A stretch of DNA of 64,000 nucleotides from Margaritifera margaritifera (lineage: Eukaryota > Mollusca > Bivalvia > Unionida > Margaritiferidae), in assembly GCA_029931535.1 (NCBI GenBank), contig JAQPZY010001301.1:558001-622000 (forward strand). Direction: 5' to 3'. Shown piece after piece: positions 48,897-60,149 of this stretch (the stretch's first letter is position 1; each line of letters starts with the position of its first letter). The notes under the pieces are model-generated. The model worked only from the letters and a program-made list of their open reading frames with translations, was not told the DNA's origin and ran no database searches. A program made the translations under genes and the position numbers.

Positions 48897-50140
48897 ATGA
48901 AATTAGCGGTAGTCCACTAGCCAGAAGCTAGTAAATTTCCTGTTGGACTAGTTGTTTTCATAATTTGATTAATCCAATGGCTAGTAAAGTTCAGTTGTAA
49001 CCAGTCTGCATTTATTTATGCTATCATAAGTAATTTTTGAAAATCTGAATGATTGTACAAGGTCCAAGTCCATGTTTCCTCTGACCTTTTATAGCCCGTT
49101 TAAGATATTTTTACTGGTGCTGAGAACAACCACCAGAAACCTGTCTCTGTTGCAACAACCTGGAAAAAGCAAGATTCATAATGTAGAGAGCATATGTCAA
49201 TGCAGTAGTCACATGATACTAACAAAAACAACATTGACCTGCTCTCTGCCTGATGAATATGTAAACTAATTAAAGACATAATGAATATTATACTCGCAAT
49301 TTCTGAGAAAATAAATCATCTTCCTATTAATTTCATGCAGGTAGAGCTCAATGTATGGCCATTTAAGTTTCCCAGGCCCGGTAGTAAGCAGCTATCCCAT
49401 GCTGACACCACGCAGTTTTGGGGAATACCAACTTTTCAACAGTCAATGCACTCTGACCTCACACCCCAACATAAATGTCAGAATATCTAAAATGGGGTAG
49501 GAAAGGTCAGGGGAAACTCGGACTAAAAGACTGTAAACCAGACTTATGAACTTGTCAAACTGACATTGTAGTGCCATGGTCATCAAAATGCCTATTATGA
49601 TTAACCATTCCATACAGGATTAGCATCATGGAGACATATTACCGGTATTTACAAAGATTCGTATCGGTTGTGAAAACCCACATAATGCCTATACTGCTAT
49701 AATTGAGAGATCTTTTCACCCTGCTTTCACTGTAGCACAATGAATACTGCCTTAAATCGTGTCTGTGGAGTTACGATACATAATCACCAGTGTGAATGAG
49801 GTCTTTGTCTTTTTCTCTCATTAAGTGATTTGTTTTTTTCTAGATGACGAGGCTCCAAAAAGTTTACTGAGTCATCTTTTTTTACAGTTAATTTCTGGAG
49901 AATCACTCATTGTTTTTCTTGTGAACTTGTAGTGAATATTTTCAAATAACTTTGGTTCTCAAAAGCAAGATTTATACTTCTGAAATATGAATGACTGTGA
50001 TATTTAAGAAATAAAAGTGTTGTTTATCTAGATACGTGTCTGACATTGTTTTGTGGGAAGGACTAGTGAAGATTCAGCAGGACTAGTAATTTCTCAATCA
50101 ACTAGTCCTTCTAGCTACAAAAATATTTTTGTCAAATTCT
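48897..50140. mobile_element. hAT-like non-autonomous element with fold-back fragment inside
   Basis: The ends 'catgaaattagcggtagtcc' and, reverse-complemented, 'cctagaatttgacaaaaata' resemble those of the hAT derivative at 38974-40082. Both ends carry several 'actagtcc' and 'ggactagt' motifs. The interval 49140-49530 is a truncated copy of the fold-back family at 9115-10125. Exact edges and target duplication could not be fixed. Confidence 0.5.
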
Positions 50141-50149
50141 AGGCCTGTT

Positions 50150-50480
50150 GCAGGTTAAAAAAGTAATATTAGAAACCAAAATTACTAGTAGTTATATAAT
50201 TTTGTTCTTGTTTTGTACAGAAGTTGGCTTTTTAAATAGTAGTGGAAGTAGAAATTGCTGTTGTTGTATTCTTCGTATAAAAAAACCCCGTTTGTTTTAT
50301 AACAAGTCCTTAATATGGAACAAATTTATATGTTTATTCATCAGACATTATATAAGTTAAGGCTGTATTATAATAATTCAAGACTTACTAATTTTCAATT
50401 GGGATATTTAAAAATAAAAATCCTGGGGCCGCCCTTGCAAATTGGGGCTGCCAGGTGAACCTAATTAATATAGCAGAATC
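50150..50480. repeat. dispersed repeat family D, second copy, right part
   Basis: This is the continuation of 48620-48895 with the same block order as 41860-42060 and 44160-44265. The following stretch at 50500-50570 is related, inverted, to 62180-62240. Confidence 0.65.
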
Positions 50481-50814
50481 ATCCCAAGTCTTTATATGTG
50501 GTAATTATGGAAATCATGCATTATTTAAAGCAGACAGCTGATCAAAATGGCTGCTCCCATGTGCTCAAAAAACAAGCTTGAAATTGTCCAATATGCGCCA
50601 ACTTTAGCAGTTATTATAATAAGGAAACTGAATTTTTCCACAGTAGGCAATACCAGCTTCTAAAAGTGCAATAAATGAATTATAAAATATATACTAAGCA
50701 CAAAAGTCATCAGCTTGTTTTTTTTGCCAATTAACCATGAAGTCAGGAAGTGCAAATGACCGAGTGGAGCTAGCAGTCTTTTGATAGCTGCATATCTGAA
50801 GTAAGGCCAAGCTG

Positions 50815-53000
50815 TATCGGGGCTTTATAAATCCATTTGCCTGGCTCTTCGGAGAAGCTCAAATTCTGCTTGGGCAAGCTCATGTCTGTAAGGTACTGGC
50901 CGCAGACAAGTCCCAAAAATTGAGAGGGAGAGAGAGAAAGAGAGAGTTCTTAATGCTTTATGTTCTGCAAGTTTTATACTCTGCAATCTCGCCACAGTAT
51001 ATATATCGACATCTCTATTTCACGTTTATATGTACCGCATTCTTCAAATACATAACTGCCCGCAGTTTCTTTTATCTATCGATCCTATATTTCACAAGAT
51101 ATACTAACAGTGCAAAGACATGACAACGTGAATGTACTATTTAGAGCAAGTTTTGACAAATAGGAAATAAATATTTATATTTTAACTTATCAGTAGGGGT
51201 GAAACAATACACCTGTGCCACATATTGATATGATTCACGATACACAGTCTACGATATGATACATTATCGATACACATATCAACTTGATGGTCTTTTCATC
51301 TTTAGAAGGTCTCTCAGTGGTAGGGTGGTGCCCTTGTATGTGTCTTGACATATTGGTTATATTTCCAGTACGCAGATTACAGACAGACATAGACTTAGCA
51401 TCTGTTCATATGACATTCTCATCCATGTCAAGATAACAAAAATACTTCCAAACAGACTATCTGTTAGTTGTCAGTGACTTTAATTCAGCCTTTTAGGCCA
51501 TTTCAGGCTGCTTCATTTGACTGGATGAAGGACTCAACTGGGCCACCACACCCTTTGTTTTGCACTGCATGAATGCTTTAAAAACATCTTATTACCAATT
51601 TCATGTCTTCACTGAAACTTGGAAGACATTACGGTGTTATCGTCAAAAAAGAAGAAATAGTGCAATTTCCTCGTGCAAGGAAAATGTCATCTAGAAGAAG
51701 TCCGTGTGTGGGAGCAGAGATGAATAACAACCAAATCTATCACACTGTACTTCCTCCAGATGCAAAACAACTGCCACAGCCACAGGCACTCGTTTCTGTT
51801 AGTGAAAAAGGAAAACTACTGACAACACCTACTCCCCTTCTATAACAAACTGACAAATTTACACAAGGTGACAAACTCATGCGGTTTGAAATATGCCCCC
51901 TTGCAGATTCTGTGCTAATTGTATTTAAGCCTTTGGCACGTTCAGTCACTGATTACTTATATCAACATAAAAGAGACATTCCAAACTTGTTCCTCATGTA
52001 CGATTTAAGTACTTTACAGACTATTTAATAACCACTTTTGCGCGAAGTTTCTCTGTTGCTTTGTATCCCTCTATACTTGGATAAAGTTTGAATGCCAATA
52101 CTTCTAATGTGTCACGCAGAGAATAGGCTACATTAAGTTCTGATTGGTGGTTATTGTTTACCCTGGACTGGAACAAACAGTAACCACCAATCGGAATTGA
52201 ATGTAACATATTTCACTGCATGACACACCGGAAGTGTAGTCTTCAAATTCGATTCAAGTAGACAAGATCTATATGAAGTACCAGAAAAACTTCACATAAA
52301 TGTGGTTATTAAATGATGAGTAAAGTACTTCATGATACATAGGAAATAAATCTGGAATGACTTCTTTATGCTGAACATGCTGACCTGATAAAATTATTAG
52401 CATGGAATCGGTGAAAGGGGGGGGGGGGAAAGATTTTGAACCTCATCACCTTGTCTGAATTTGTAGAAGGTGAGTGGGTGTTGTCAATAGTTTTGTCTTT
52501 TTTTACTGAAGAAGATGAGTGCCTGTGCACGGGATGGCTGCCTAAAATGAATTCTCAATTTAAAGAAAAAATATTCAAATGACTAATAATTATCCATGAC
52601 TACTGAAGATTGAAGTTACATATATATATCGTTTTGTATCGATTCTTCACCTCTTGTATCGATATGTGTATCGATATTGCAAAAGTATCGATGCATCGAC
52701 ATATTGATGAATCATTTCACCCCTACTTATCAGTTATATTTTAATTGAAATATTCGTACACATACATGATTCGGTGACATTCAAGTCCTAACATAACCAC
52801 AGTCAGTTTGTGAGCTCCAAATTTGCTAACATTGAGAACTTTGCTAACATTGAGAACTCTGAACAACTGGTGTGTCAAAGATTGTTTTGATACATGTCGC
52901 TGATTTCAAGCTGACTAGGTGATAATGGTTAATAATATAAACCATGTGATTTCTTTCACAGGTGTTTGGAAATAAAAGGAACTCATCTCTAACGATTTGA
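50815..53000 (+). repeat. dispersed repeat, copy C (interrupted by a hAT element)
   Basis: 50815-51193 matches 1830-2300 of copy A, including 'gcaagctcatg', 'tcttaatgctttatgtt' and 'aataaatatttatattttaa'. It resumes at 52734 ('ttatattttaat') after the hAT element at 51194-52725. Confidence 0.75.
51194..52725. mobile_element. hAT transposon, non-autonomous, 1.53 kb
   Basis: The inverted ends are taggggtgaaacaatacacc on the left and, reverse-complemented, taggggtgaaatgattcatc on the right. An exact 8-bp target duplication CTTATCAG (51186-51193 and 52726-52733) flanks it. Both subterminal regions are rich in 'tatcgat' motifs, which in hAT elements often serve as transposase sites. The open frame at 51603-51845 shows no recognisable domain. 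The uninterrupted target is preserved in copy A near 2293. Confidence 0.9.
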
Positions 53001-54090
53001 CACTTTAAAATATAGCACCATCAAGCAGTGTTCATCAACTATTTTTTACGTGATTATTACAGGAGACTGATACATACTTACTGATTGGAAAATAATTAAC
53101 TGTATCAAAATAAGTATTCTCAAACCATTCTCAAACATTGGCTTCTCAAAGATTAGTTAGCTGCATGTTGCCAATTTCAAGGTGAAAATTGGATGATGTG
53201 GAAGCAGAAGAAGACATGTGAGTGGACACAACACCCCCCCAGAAACTCGATTTTTTTCTTGTTTTCTTACTGGATTTGATACAAAAATCTGCATGATCAA
53301 TTAAACTTTAAGTGGAAATGTCGATGAAGATAAATGTTATGGCATATTACAACATGAATAAAATTAAGTTTACACAATTCTGTTCTTGGATGTTTAATTT
53401 TTCAGCTTAAGGTCTTTTACCTTAATGTCACTCTCTCTTACAAATCTATCAATTTCTAAAACCCTTACCTATGTATCCATTTAACTATTTTTATACACAT
53501 ATATGTCTGTCTTTGCTCTTCTAACTATATCTGCATTCTAACCCTTCTTTTCCTTCCTCATCTACATATCTATCTACAAGTACTATTTACATGTATCTTG
53601 TTTGATGACTTCAATTACTGACATAATGTTTTAAGGTGAGGAGAAAGTTCTATATTTGTAAAAATAAATATAATTTGATTTCCTTAAAACATCCTATACT
53701 TTCATTTTCAGTTTATTTTTTAATATTTTGCTGTCATATTTTTGAGCAAGCTCAAATCCACCAAGGGCAAGTTCAATTTTCCAGTCAGCTTGCCCTGGGC
53801 AAAAGTTCTAAGATATGGACAAGATATCAGGAATCCCATCAAAACTAAATAGTCAGTCCCTTATTGTATGCTTTTAATTCTGACATGTGCTTCCTTTTGT
53901 TTGGATAGACATTTAACATTCTTTTAAATACTGTATGCATATCTCTTTAAAGTGTTTTGCTTCCTTACTTTTTTTAAAGTTCCATGCCATGTGATTTGTC
54001 TCTTATTGTAATAATGTACAGGCATTGACCCCAATATGCATGACACCACCACCCCCATGGCTTGGGTGGAGGTAGGAGGGAGGGGTGACA
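53000..54090. other. no gene recognised
   Basis: AT-rich sequence. A block near 53750-53830 ('gagcaagctcaaatccaccaa') echoes the 1860-1920 part of the dispersed repeat. Nothing coding is supported. Confidence 0.4.
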
Positions 54091-54104
54091 TATTACATTA
54101 TAGG

Positions 54105-54246
54105 CAGGGCCGTCCCGATCACATAAGTGAAATAGGCGGTCACCTGTGACCTATTGCCCCAGGCTTTAAGGGGCTCCAAATTAGACAGAAGTTCATTTTT
54201 TTGTATAGTTCGCCTAGGGCGCCCAAAAACAATTGGGCCGGCCCTG
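54105..54246. mobile_element. 142-bp hAT-type MITE
   Basis: The left end cagggccgtcccgatcac and the right end, reverse-complemented, cagggccggcccaattg are flanked by near-identical 8-bp repeats ATTATAGG (54097-54104) and ATTGTAGG (54247-54254). It has no coding capacity. Confidence 0.85.
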
Positions 54247-54419
54247 ATTGTAGGTGTGCTATATTTGTATGCAAGACCTGTAAATCATGTTAATGAATTG
54301 TCTGAATGGATTATTTAATGTCAGCAAAACGCTCATTTGAGTTTATATATTGTTTTAATCATGCCGACTCTAAATAAATCTTCCCAAGCGCATCGACTCC
54401 CATGACATGGTGATCTAAT

Positions 54420-54490
54420 AGTCCGAGTTTCCTCTGACCCTTCCCACCCCATTTTAGATATTTTGACATTTATGTTGGGGTGTGCACTTG
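54420..54490. repeat. fragment of the fold-back family
   Basis: 'acccttcccaccccatttta' followed by 'gatattttgacatttatgtt' matches 9130-9175 and, inverted, 49460-49520. Confidence 0.75.
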
Positions 54491-54754
54491 TGGCCTAAAT
54501 AATTAATGAACTTACCGTCGTACTAGTAGCCTGCGCCATTTGTTTTCTTCGACAGCTTGTCGGGTTTCTTTTTTCGGTAAAATTTCAGGATTTTCGTTCA
54601 AAAACAACGACAAATTAAAAGGTGTCATGCATTACCAACATAAACTCTAGTCTAGGATAGGTTGTTACGGTTTCTCAGTTCTATAAAGCCCTTTTTCTTC
54701 CCTAGAAACGCGTCAATTTTCATTTTAGCAGTACTGTACTGTACAGTTCTTTTC

Positions 54755-55905
54755 CTGGGGACGAGTTGAACCGGTGCATAGAATCACCGGAACGGACCAG
54801 AATGGAGGTGGTAAAAATCGGTTTCGTTCATCTTTGTGATGAACAGTAAGCTAATGACGTGTGCTTATTTGATCCATTGTTATCGTCCGTCTGTCTGTCT
54901 GTTTATTTATATATCTAAACAAAACTCGTTGATTTTTAACATATAACTTGATAAAGAATCACAAAGAAATAGTAATAAAGGCTTTTGCAGATTTATTGAA
55001 ATTTAACCAATAAAAATAAGAGTTTACTTGGACAAAAAAGACTCCTTTTTATAATGATCTAATAAGATGGTCAGAAATTATGAGTAATACTTGTCCCTTG
55101 TGGAGTGTAATAACTATAGTAAAAGTCATACTATTATACATGTCATGTACCGACTATTTCAGTAACGGGTATCGTTTTTTAGAATTTCATTACACATACC
55201 TTTAAATGGCGATTATTCACTTTATTTCGATCATCATACATCCATATTCCTTTGGAAGGACATTATTTACACGCCCCGAGAAACACGTACGGCAAAACTC
55301 AATGTTAAAGTACGTGGACATTTTTTGACGAGGTCGATATAATGTTGTGATGGATTAAAAACCGGATTGAATGTCGCGCGCTGTAATGTCACAATGAAAG
55401 CTACGCATGTTGAAAAAAATTCGTACTACTCTATATTGTGACGATTTGACCCGACGTGCTCATTTCTTGACTCAGTGTAGTACCTGGCCACCATTGTAAA
55501 AGTCCATAGCAATCAATAATTTTCGCCTGGAAGTTTCTTAATTACAGTTAAGATGCATAGCATTCAATAATCAGGATTGAATAGACTTTGGTTCAATTGT
55601 ATTAATATTAAATTTTAGAACAACAATTAATATTTAATTTAAGATGAGTAAATGCGCCTACATGACCACATTGACATACACTTGTAATAAGAAACAGTAC
55701 CCCAAATGTATTTCTTCCTTGTAAATATTTAGATCTATAATTATACAGTCTCATACAAAAATTAATAGTATAGCATTCGCCTACACTCCTGGCAGTTTGT
55801 ACTCAATTAGCGATTAGAGGGAAGAAAAAAAAAAAGAAAAAGAAAAAAACAAGAATATAAAAATATGTAAAATTCCAAATTCGTTCCGGTGATTCTATCC
55901 ACGCG
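54755..55905. repeat. possible small element bounded by 17-bp inverted repeats
   Basis: 'atagaatcaccggaacg' near 54778 occurs inverted near 55883 ('cgttccggtgattctat'). The interior is AT-rich and noncoding. The second copy is only about 40 bp from the start of the MULE inverted repeat, so the two may be related. Seventeen bases alone do not prove a transposon. Confidence 0.4.
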
Positions 55906-56987
55906 TACAGGTCATTTCGACCCCAAACCAGTTCGTCCCGGGTCGATTCGGCCCAAAGTCTACTTTCGGCCTGGTCGATTCGGCTGGGTCGTTTCGGCTC
56001 ATATACCTTTTATTAGAGGAATACTGTACTAGTTTAATAAAGATGTTTTCATTGGAATAGTATGACGTTGAGCAACACAGTTTCCAGTGATCATAGTGAC
56101 ATATCAGCTGATTATGTATTTAAAAAAATAAAAACAACTTAAATTAAATCTGGCTTATTCGGACCAGGTTTATTAAGACCAAATTACTATTTAGAGTCGT
56201 CTTAGATTTAAGTTTGACATTTACAGTTGTTTAAAATATGATATTTCTCATTATACCCAGGTACGTTGAGCAATTCTAAACTGCATTTAAGCAAACTAAA
56301 AACACCGATTTTACGTGAGATGATAGCGCTGTTCTGTATACAAATCAAATGAAATAATGTAAAACCGTTTATCTTGCATTGCCAATTTAAAAGTGAAATA
56401 TTTTCAAAAGCTTATTTACCTTTTGAGCAAAATTGAAATAGTTCACTTTATTTTACTTAGAAAAAAATACAATTACTATGAGTACTGGTCTGAGTAAATT
56501 AATGCTTTTCTTAGATTTATGTAGTTTTTATCTTTATACTGTATATTACACTGTATACTGATAGTACTAAATAACACTTGTATAATATAAATTAAAAATG
56601 GAATCCTGCCAGATATTTATGATTTAATTCAATACAATATCATACGTCTATATTCTGCTGATCTTGTGCACCTCATATTAATTATAATAACGAAAATGAT
56701 AACGTAACGAAAATGGTAGTGTAATCTCTTTGGCAATAATGAAATATATGTTAGTAATCGTTCTATAAAGCTCAGTGTGTTATTTGTTTTCTCTCAATTC
56801 TAATGTATCGTTTAATTTTATGCAAATTACTAACACTGAATTGATTGATGCCGCTATAATTACACATCATATTATCATAATCTGTTTAATACTTGGTTTG
56901 ATCAGTATGCCCTTAATTTTTTTTATTGCAAACAAGAATAATGAGATCATCTTACCATCAATTTGCTAAACTGTTTGAATACCATTC

Positions 56988-56992
<5 letters not shown>

Positions 56993-57062
<70 letters not shown>
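56993..57062. repeat. (GA)n microsatellite
   Basis: About 35 uninterrupted GA dinucleotides, downstream of the last MULE coding fragment. Confidence 0.98.
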
Positions 57063-57065
<3 letters not shown>

Positions 57066-57223
57066 TCAGGTAAAAGATCATTAATTGGAAAATGGAACAA
57101 CTAAGGACACAACTGTGATAACCAAATTTCATTCGTGTTGTAATAAATCATAACAAAGTTTTTAATACAAATAACGCACAGTATAACATAACACATATAA
57201 GTAAATATTGGAAACAAAAGATT

Positions 57224-57316
57224 CCCATTAATTGATGCTGTCTTCCTAAGCAGTTCACTTGTCTGCAGATCCCCAGCGCTAAATTGGTCCCACAATATGT
57301 TCAGTCTTATTTGCAG
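57224..57316 (-). pseudogene. MULE transposase C-terminal fragment
   Basis: The peptide LQIRLNILWDQFSAGDLQTS then ELLRKTASING matches, in my reading, the C-terminal helix that follows the transposase domain in metazoan zinc-finger MULE proteins (a Leu-Trp-x-x-Phe, then S-x-x-LLR pattern). Upstream, where the preceding coding sequence should be, lies a three-copy 41-bp tandem repeat and then a solo LTR, so continuity with the exon at 58645 is broken. Confidence 0.5.
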
Positions 57317-57319
57317 CCT

Positions 57320-57442
57320 GCAGTATTTCTGCCGATTGTTCCTACTGTAGAGAGCATCATGCAGTATTTCCGTCAATTGTTCCTTGTGTAGAGAGCACCC
57401 TGCAGTATTTCTGTCAATAGTTCCTAGTGTGGAGAGCATCAT
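57320..57442. repeat. 41-bp tandem repeat, three copies
   Basis: Units start with gcagtatttc at 57320, 57361 and 57402 and end with gtagagagcatcat-like sequence. The length is not a multiple of three, so each unit shifts frame relative to the MULE coding sequence. Confidence 0.93.
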
Positions 57443-57513
57443 GTAAGGTGCATCTGTGTAGTTACAAATTGTGCTTCGCGGCACAGAAAGGGCACTAGAA
57501 CGTAAATCCCTAG

Positions 57514-58308
57514 TGCTATGTATAATGTTTATATAATATTATAAATATTTTAGGAAATTATAAATGTTTCTTGACTTTAAAATTTGCTTAAACCCTAATG
57601 TTAAGTATAATGTTGACGTGTGTAGCTATTGTCCTAGAATTAGGTTGTTTACTTAGTATTTTAGTTCAAGGACGGTTTTGGTAAATAAGTTGTTTATTCC
57701 ATTTGAGGTCAGGGTTGATTTTGTTCACAGATAAAACCAGAATTTCCCTTAGAGTTGTGTGTTAAGAGTCACATGCACCATATAATATTCTAGAACATTC
57801 TGTCATGTAACCTATCTTTATATATACCATGTTTAGTGCACAGTTTGTCAGTTTCGACCTTAACATCAGTCTTTAAAGAGCCATTAGAGTTGTGATAAAT
57901 TATTCCAAATTCAGAGAGAGGAATTATTTAAAATATTTTCATTGGATTATAAAAGTGCTCATAGACTTTTGGATTTTGGATTTTGAATTGATGATTTTGG
58001 GATTTATGTGAACTTATTCAAAGATATTCTGGAGTACTTCATTTTGGCACATGAGCACATTAAAGACTACCGGCACATCAGCACATTCAAGGATACAGCC
58101 ATTCATTCGAAACATTCTATATTTAGGACTTATGATTAGGACACTTAGGATTATTGGATTATTTGGATTTTAATTCACATTACTGTAAGTGTTTTTTTTT
58201 TAATTTTCACTTTAATTGTCTAGAAATAAATTGATTGTTGATTTTTACTTGATTTATTGGTTTCACTTTCTTTCTGTTACATTTTTCTTAGACCACAGAG
58301 TCGTAACA
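57514..58308 (+). mobile_element. solo LTR (copy 2)
   Basis: A 795-bp block starting TGCTATGTATAATG and ending GAGTCGTAACA (TG...CA) is flanked by the 4-bp direct repeat CTAG (57510-57513 and 58309-58312). It is closely similar to 13700-14448 throughout. A TATATA run near 57820 and AATAAA near 58225 fit promoter and polyadenylation positions in plus orientation. No gag/pol sequence adjoins it. It lies between two MULE transposase fragments and so is younger than that element. Confidence 0.88.
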
Positions 58309-58644
58309 CTAGTGCGTTCCTGTTCGCCCTCCTATTATTTCTTCTGTGCTAACCTGGAAGTATATACAGTATTATAGGAAAAAATATAAAAAGGCAAGAC
58401 TCTATCAGGTCTCAATTTACAGTAGATATAAACTGTTATATAACATACATAAAAGTTGGAATATTTACATATGCAACTTTTATAATTCCTTCTATATGGA
58501 GACTCTTTTACTAGAATGACCTCTTACCTTTGGAGCTCTTCAATGCATATAAATCAACATGACACGTGTTGTGTCAATATATTGTAAATACTATCTTATC
58601 TTGATTTTAAATATATCAGACTGATAGCACAAAAAGACATATAC

Positions 58645-58861
58645 TTTCGACATCGTTGTTCGTTTGTATCGCTAGACCGAACACACTGAGCGCTGACGTT
58701 GGAAATACCGTTGACTGAAACAAGTACTCCATCGTATAATCAACCAGATGTTTCAGTTCTTCCGTGTTAGCCTTCCCATAAAGCAAGTCAAAGACAGGCC
58801 CCGTGTGCTGATGAGGGAGGAAAGGTAATGTCATGCAACTAAGGAACGCTCTAGCAGGGAT
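58645..58861 (-). pseudogene. MULE transposase exon, late catalytic region
   Basis: On the minus strand the acceptor attttatag opens IPARAFLSCMTLPFLPHQHT, then GPVFDLLYGKANTEEL, KHLVDYTMEYLFQ and SALSVFGLAIQTNNDVE, ending at the donor gtatatg. The block before and including TNNDVE corresponds to the segment leading into the NNDxEGWH box of MULE transposases in bivalve and other invertebrate zinc-finger proteins. The box is split by the donor, and no matching downstream exon with GWH was found, because the solo LTR follows. It is open throughout its 72 codons, so this part has decayed little. Confidence 0.65.
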
Positions 58862-59140
58862 CTATAAAATAGTAAGCTATACCATAGCAACTAGTAAAAG
58901 TCTTGGTTTTATGCAGTTAAATAAGATTATATCTTTATTTTATAACATTATATAATAACAACAGTTATAGAAAAAGTAATAGATACAATTTTTAAACTAT
59001 ACATGCGCTGCTAATTTCAGCATGAAGAACCATTAAAGGCCTAACAACAGCAATACTTAATTTGCAAAATAATGAATGTCTCATGAAATCAAGGTCTATC
59101 TTCCGATATGAAATATATATTTATAATGAATATGTCATAC

Positions 59141-59390
59141 TCAATCTTCCAACACTTTTGCAGTCTGATCCAAGCTTCGGTTGGTAATATTGAAGTCCAG
59201 GTCTTGAAGTGCATCTGAAGCAGTTGACTCAATGACAGGTATGGACTGACAACTGTGAAATTCATCTAGCGTTTCCTCGCTCATTGCTCTGTCTTCGTTC
59301 GCTTCTTTGGATTGTAAAAGTGGCGTTGATCCTGGTCCCAGACCGTTCCACGTTCATGGCAGCATACGAATAGGCTGTATCCGTCACCAG
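59141..59390 (-). pseudogene. MULE transposon protein, acidic linker exon
   Basis: After the acceptor, frame one reads LVTDTAYSYAAMNVERSG. A frame change near 59335-59345 leads to PLLQSKEANEDRAMSEETL, then FHSCQSIPVIESTASDALQD and TNRSLDQTAKVLED before a stop. Acidic, Ser/Thr-rich linkers of this type follow the N-terminal zinc region in these MULE proteins. The frame change and early stop mean the exon no longer connects to a catalytic domain. Confidence 0.5.
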
Positions 59391-59577
59391 CTGTACCTAT
59401 AAATGTACCAACTATAGAACATATTATTAACAATTAAATATGATGAGACTAACGTAGGCATAAGTATTAAATAAAACAACATATTACAATTCATCATTTG
59501 AAAATAGCCGTCGCTCTAGACCACATTCTTAACAATTACATTTTAAAAAGTCATCATCAGCAGCAGCATCATATTAC

Positions 59578-59681
59578 CTCATCTGCTTCTAGTGGTGGAA
59601 TCCTGTGCTTGCAGGGATCGCAGACAAAGTTCATGCCTGAACCAGTTCGTACAGCCTCTCTGTATGTCCCAATAGATATAC
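59578..59681 (-). pseudogene. MULE transposon protein, second zinc-region exon
   Basis: This exon is 104 nt, with minus-strand acceptor caatacttag and donor gtaatatgat. It encodes Gly (split codon), then ISIGTYREAVRTGSGMNFVC and DPCKHRIPPLEADE. The C-x2-C pair completes the zinc-binding region begun in the exon at 59974-60068. The frame between the two exons is preserved. Confidence 0.65.
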
Positions 59682-59918
59682 CTAAGTATTGGTGAGAAAA
59701 AAAAAAAAGATAAATCGCCAGAAAAGCAACGTAATTAAACTGAGCGTAATAACAATTTTCTTATCACTGTTTTATTTACTATAACATTCACATTTTTTAT
59801 GCAATATGATAGTTTTCTCTTACAAAGGTACTTTATGTGTACTTCATTGGTATAAAACAAAGATCGAGTAGCAATAACTTTCCATGAGTCATTCATTTAA
59901 TTTGATACTACTACTATT

Positions 59919-59919
59919 G

Positions 59920-59961
<42 letters not shown>
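59919..59961. repeat. (AAT)n microsatellite
   Basis: About 14 AAT units, directly downstream (minus sense) of the donor of the first zinc-region exon. Confidence 0.97.
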
Positions 59962-59973
59962 TAGGTAACTTAC

Positions 59974-60068
59974 CCATGCCACAGGTGCGATGCTGCCATC
60001 GCGAACGCGAGTCGCACGTGATCCCGTGCTGATGTGGTCTAACCACAGAATTACACGCAATGCACAAA
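59974..60068 (-). pseudogene. MULE transposon protein, first zinc-region exon
   Basis: The minus-strand frame reads LCIACNSVVRPHQHGITCD then SRSRWQHRTCGMG and meets the donor gtaagttacc. The family pattern is C-x2-C...C-D-x-C...W-x-H-x-x-C. Here CDSR has Arg where the fourth zinc ligand Cys is expected, a single-base change, so zinc binding is probably impaired. The acceptor is taken as the AG at 60069-60070; an earlier start is possible. Confidence 0.6.
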
Positions 60069-60149
60069 CTATTCGTGGTGAACAAAGTGTATGTATTAAA
60101 ATATAACTTATTTAAATAAAAGACAGTTAAGCTATGTACAAAATACAAC

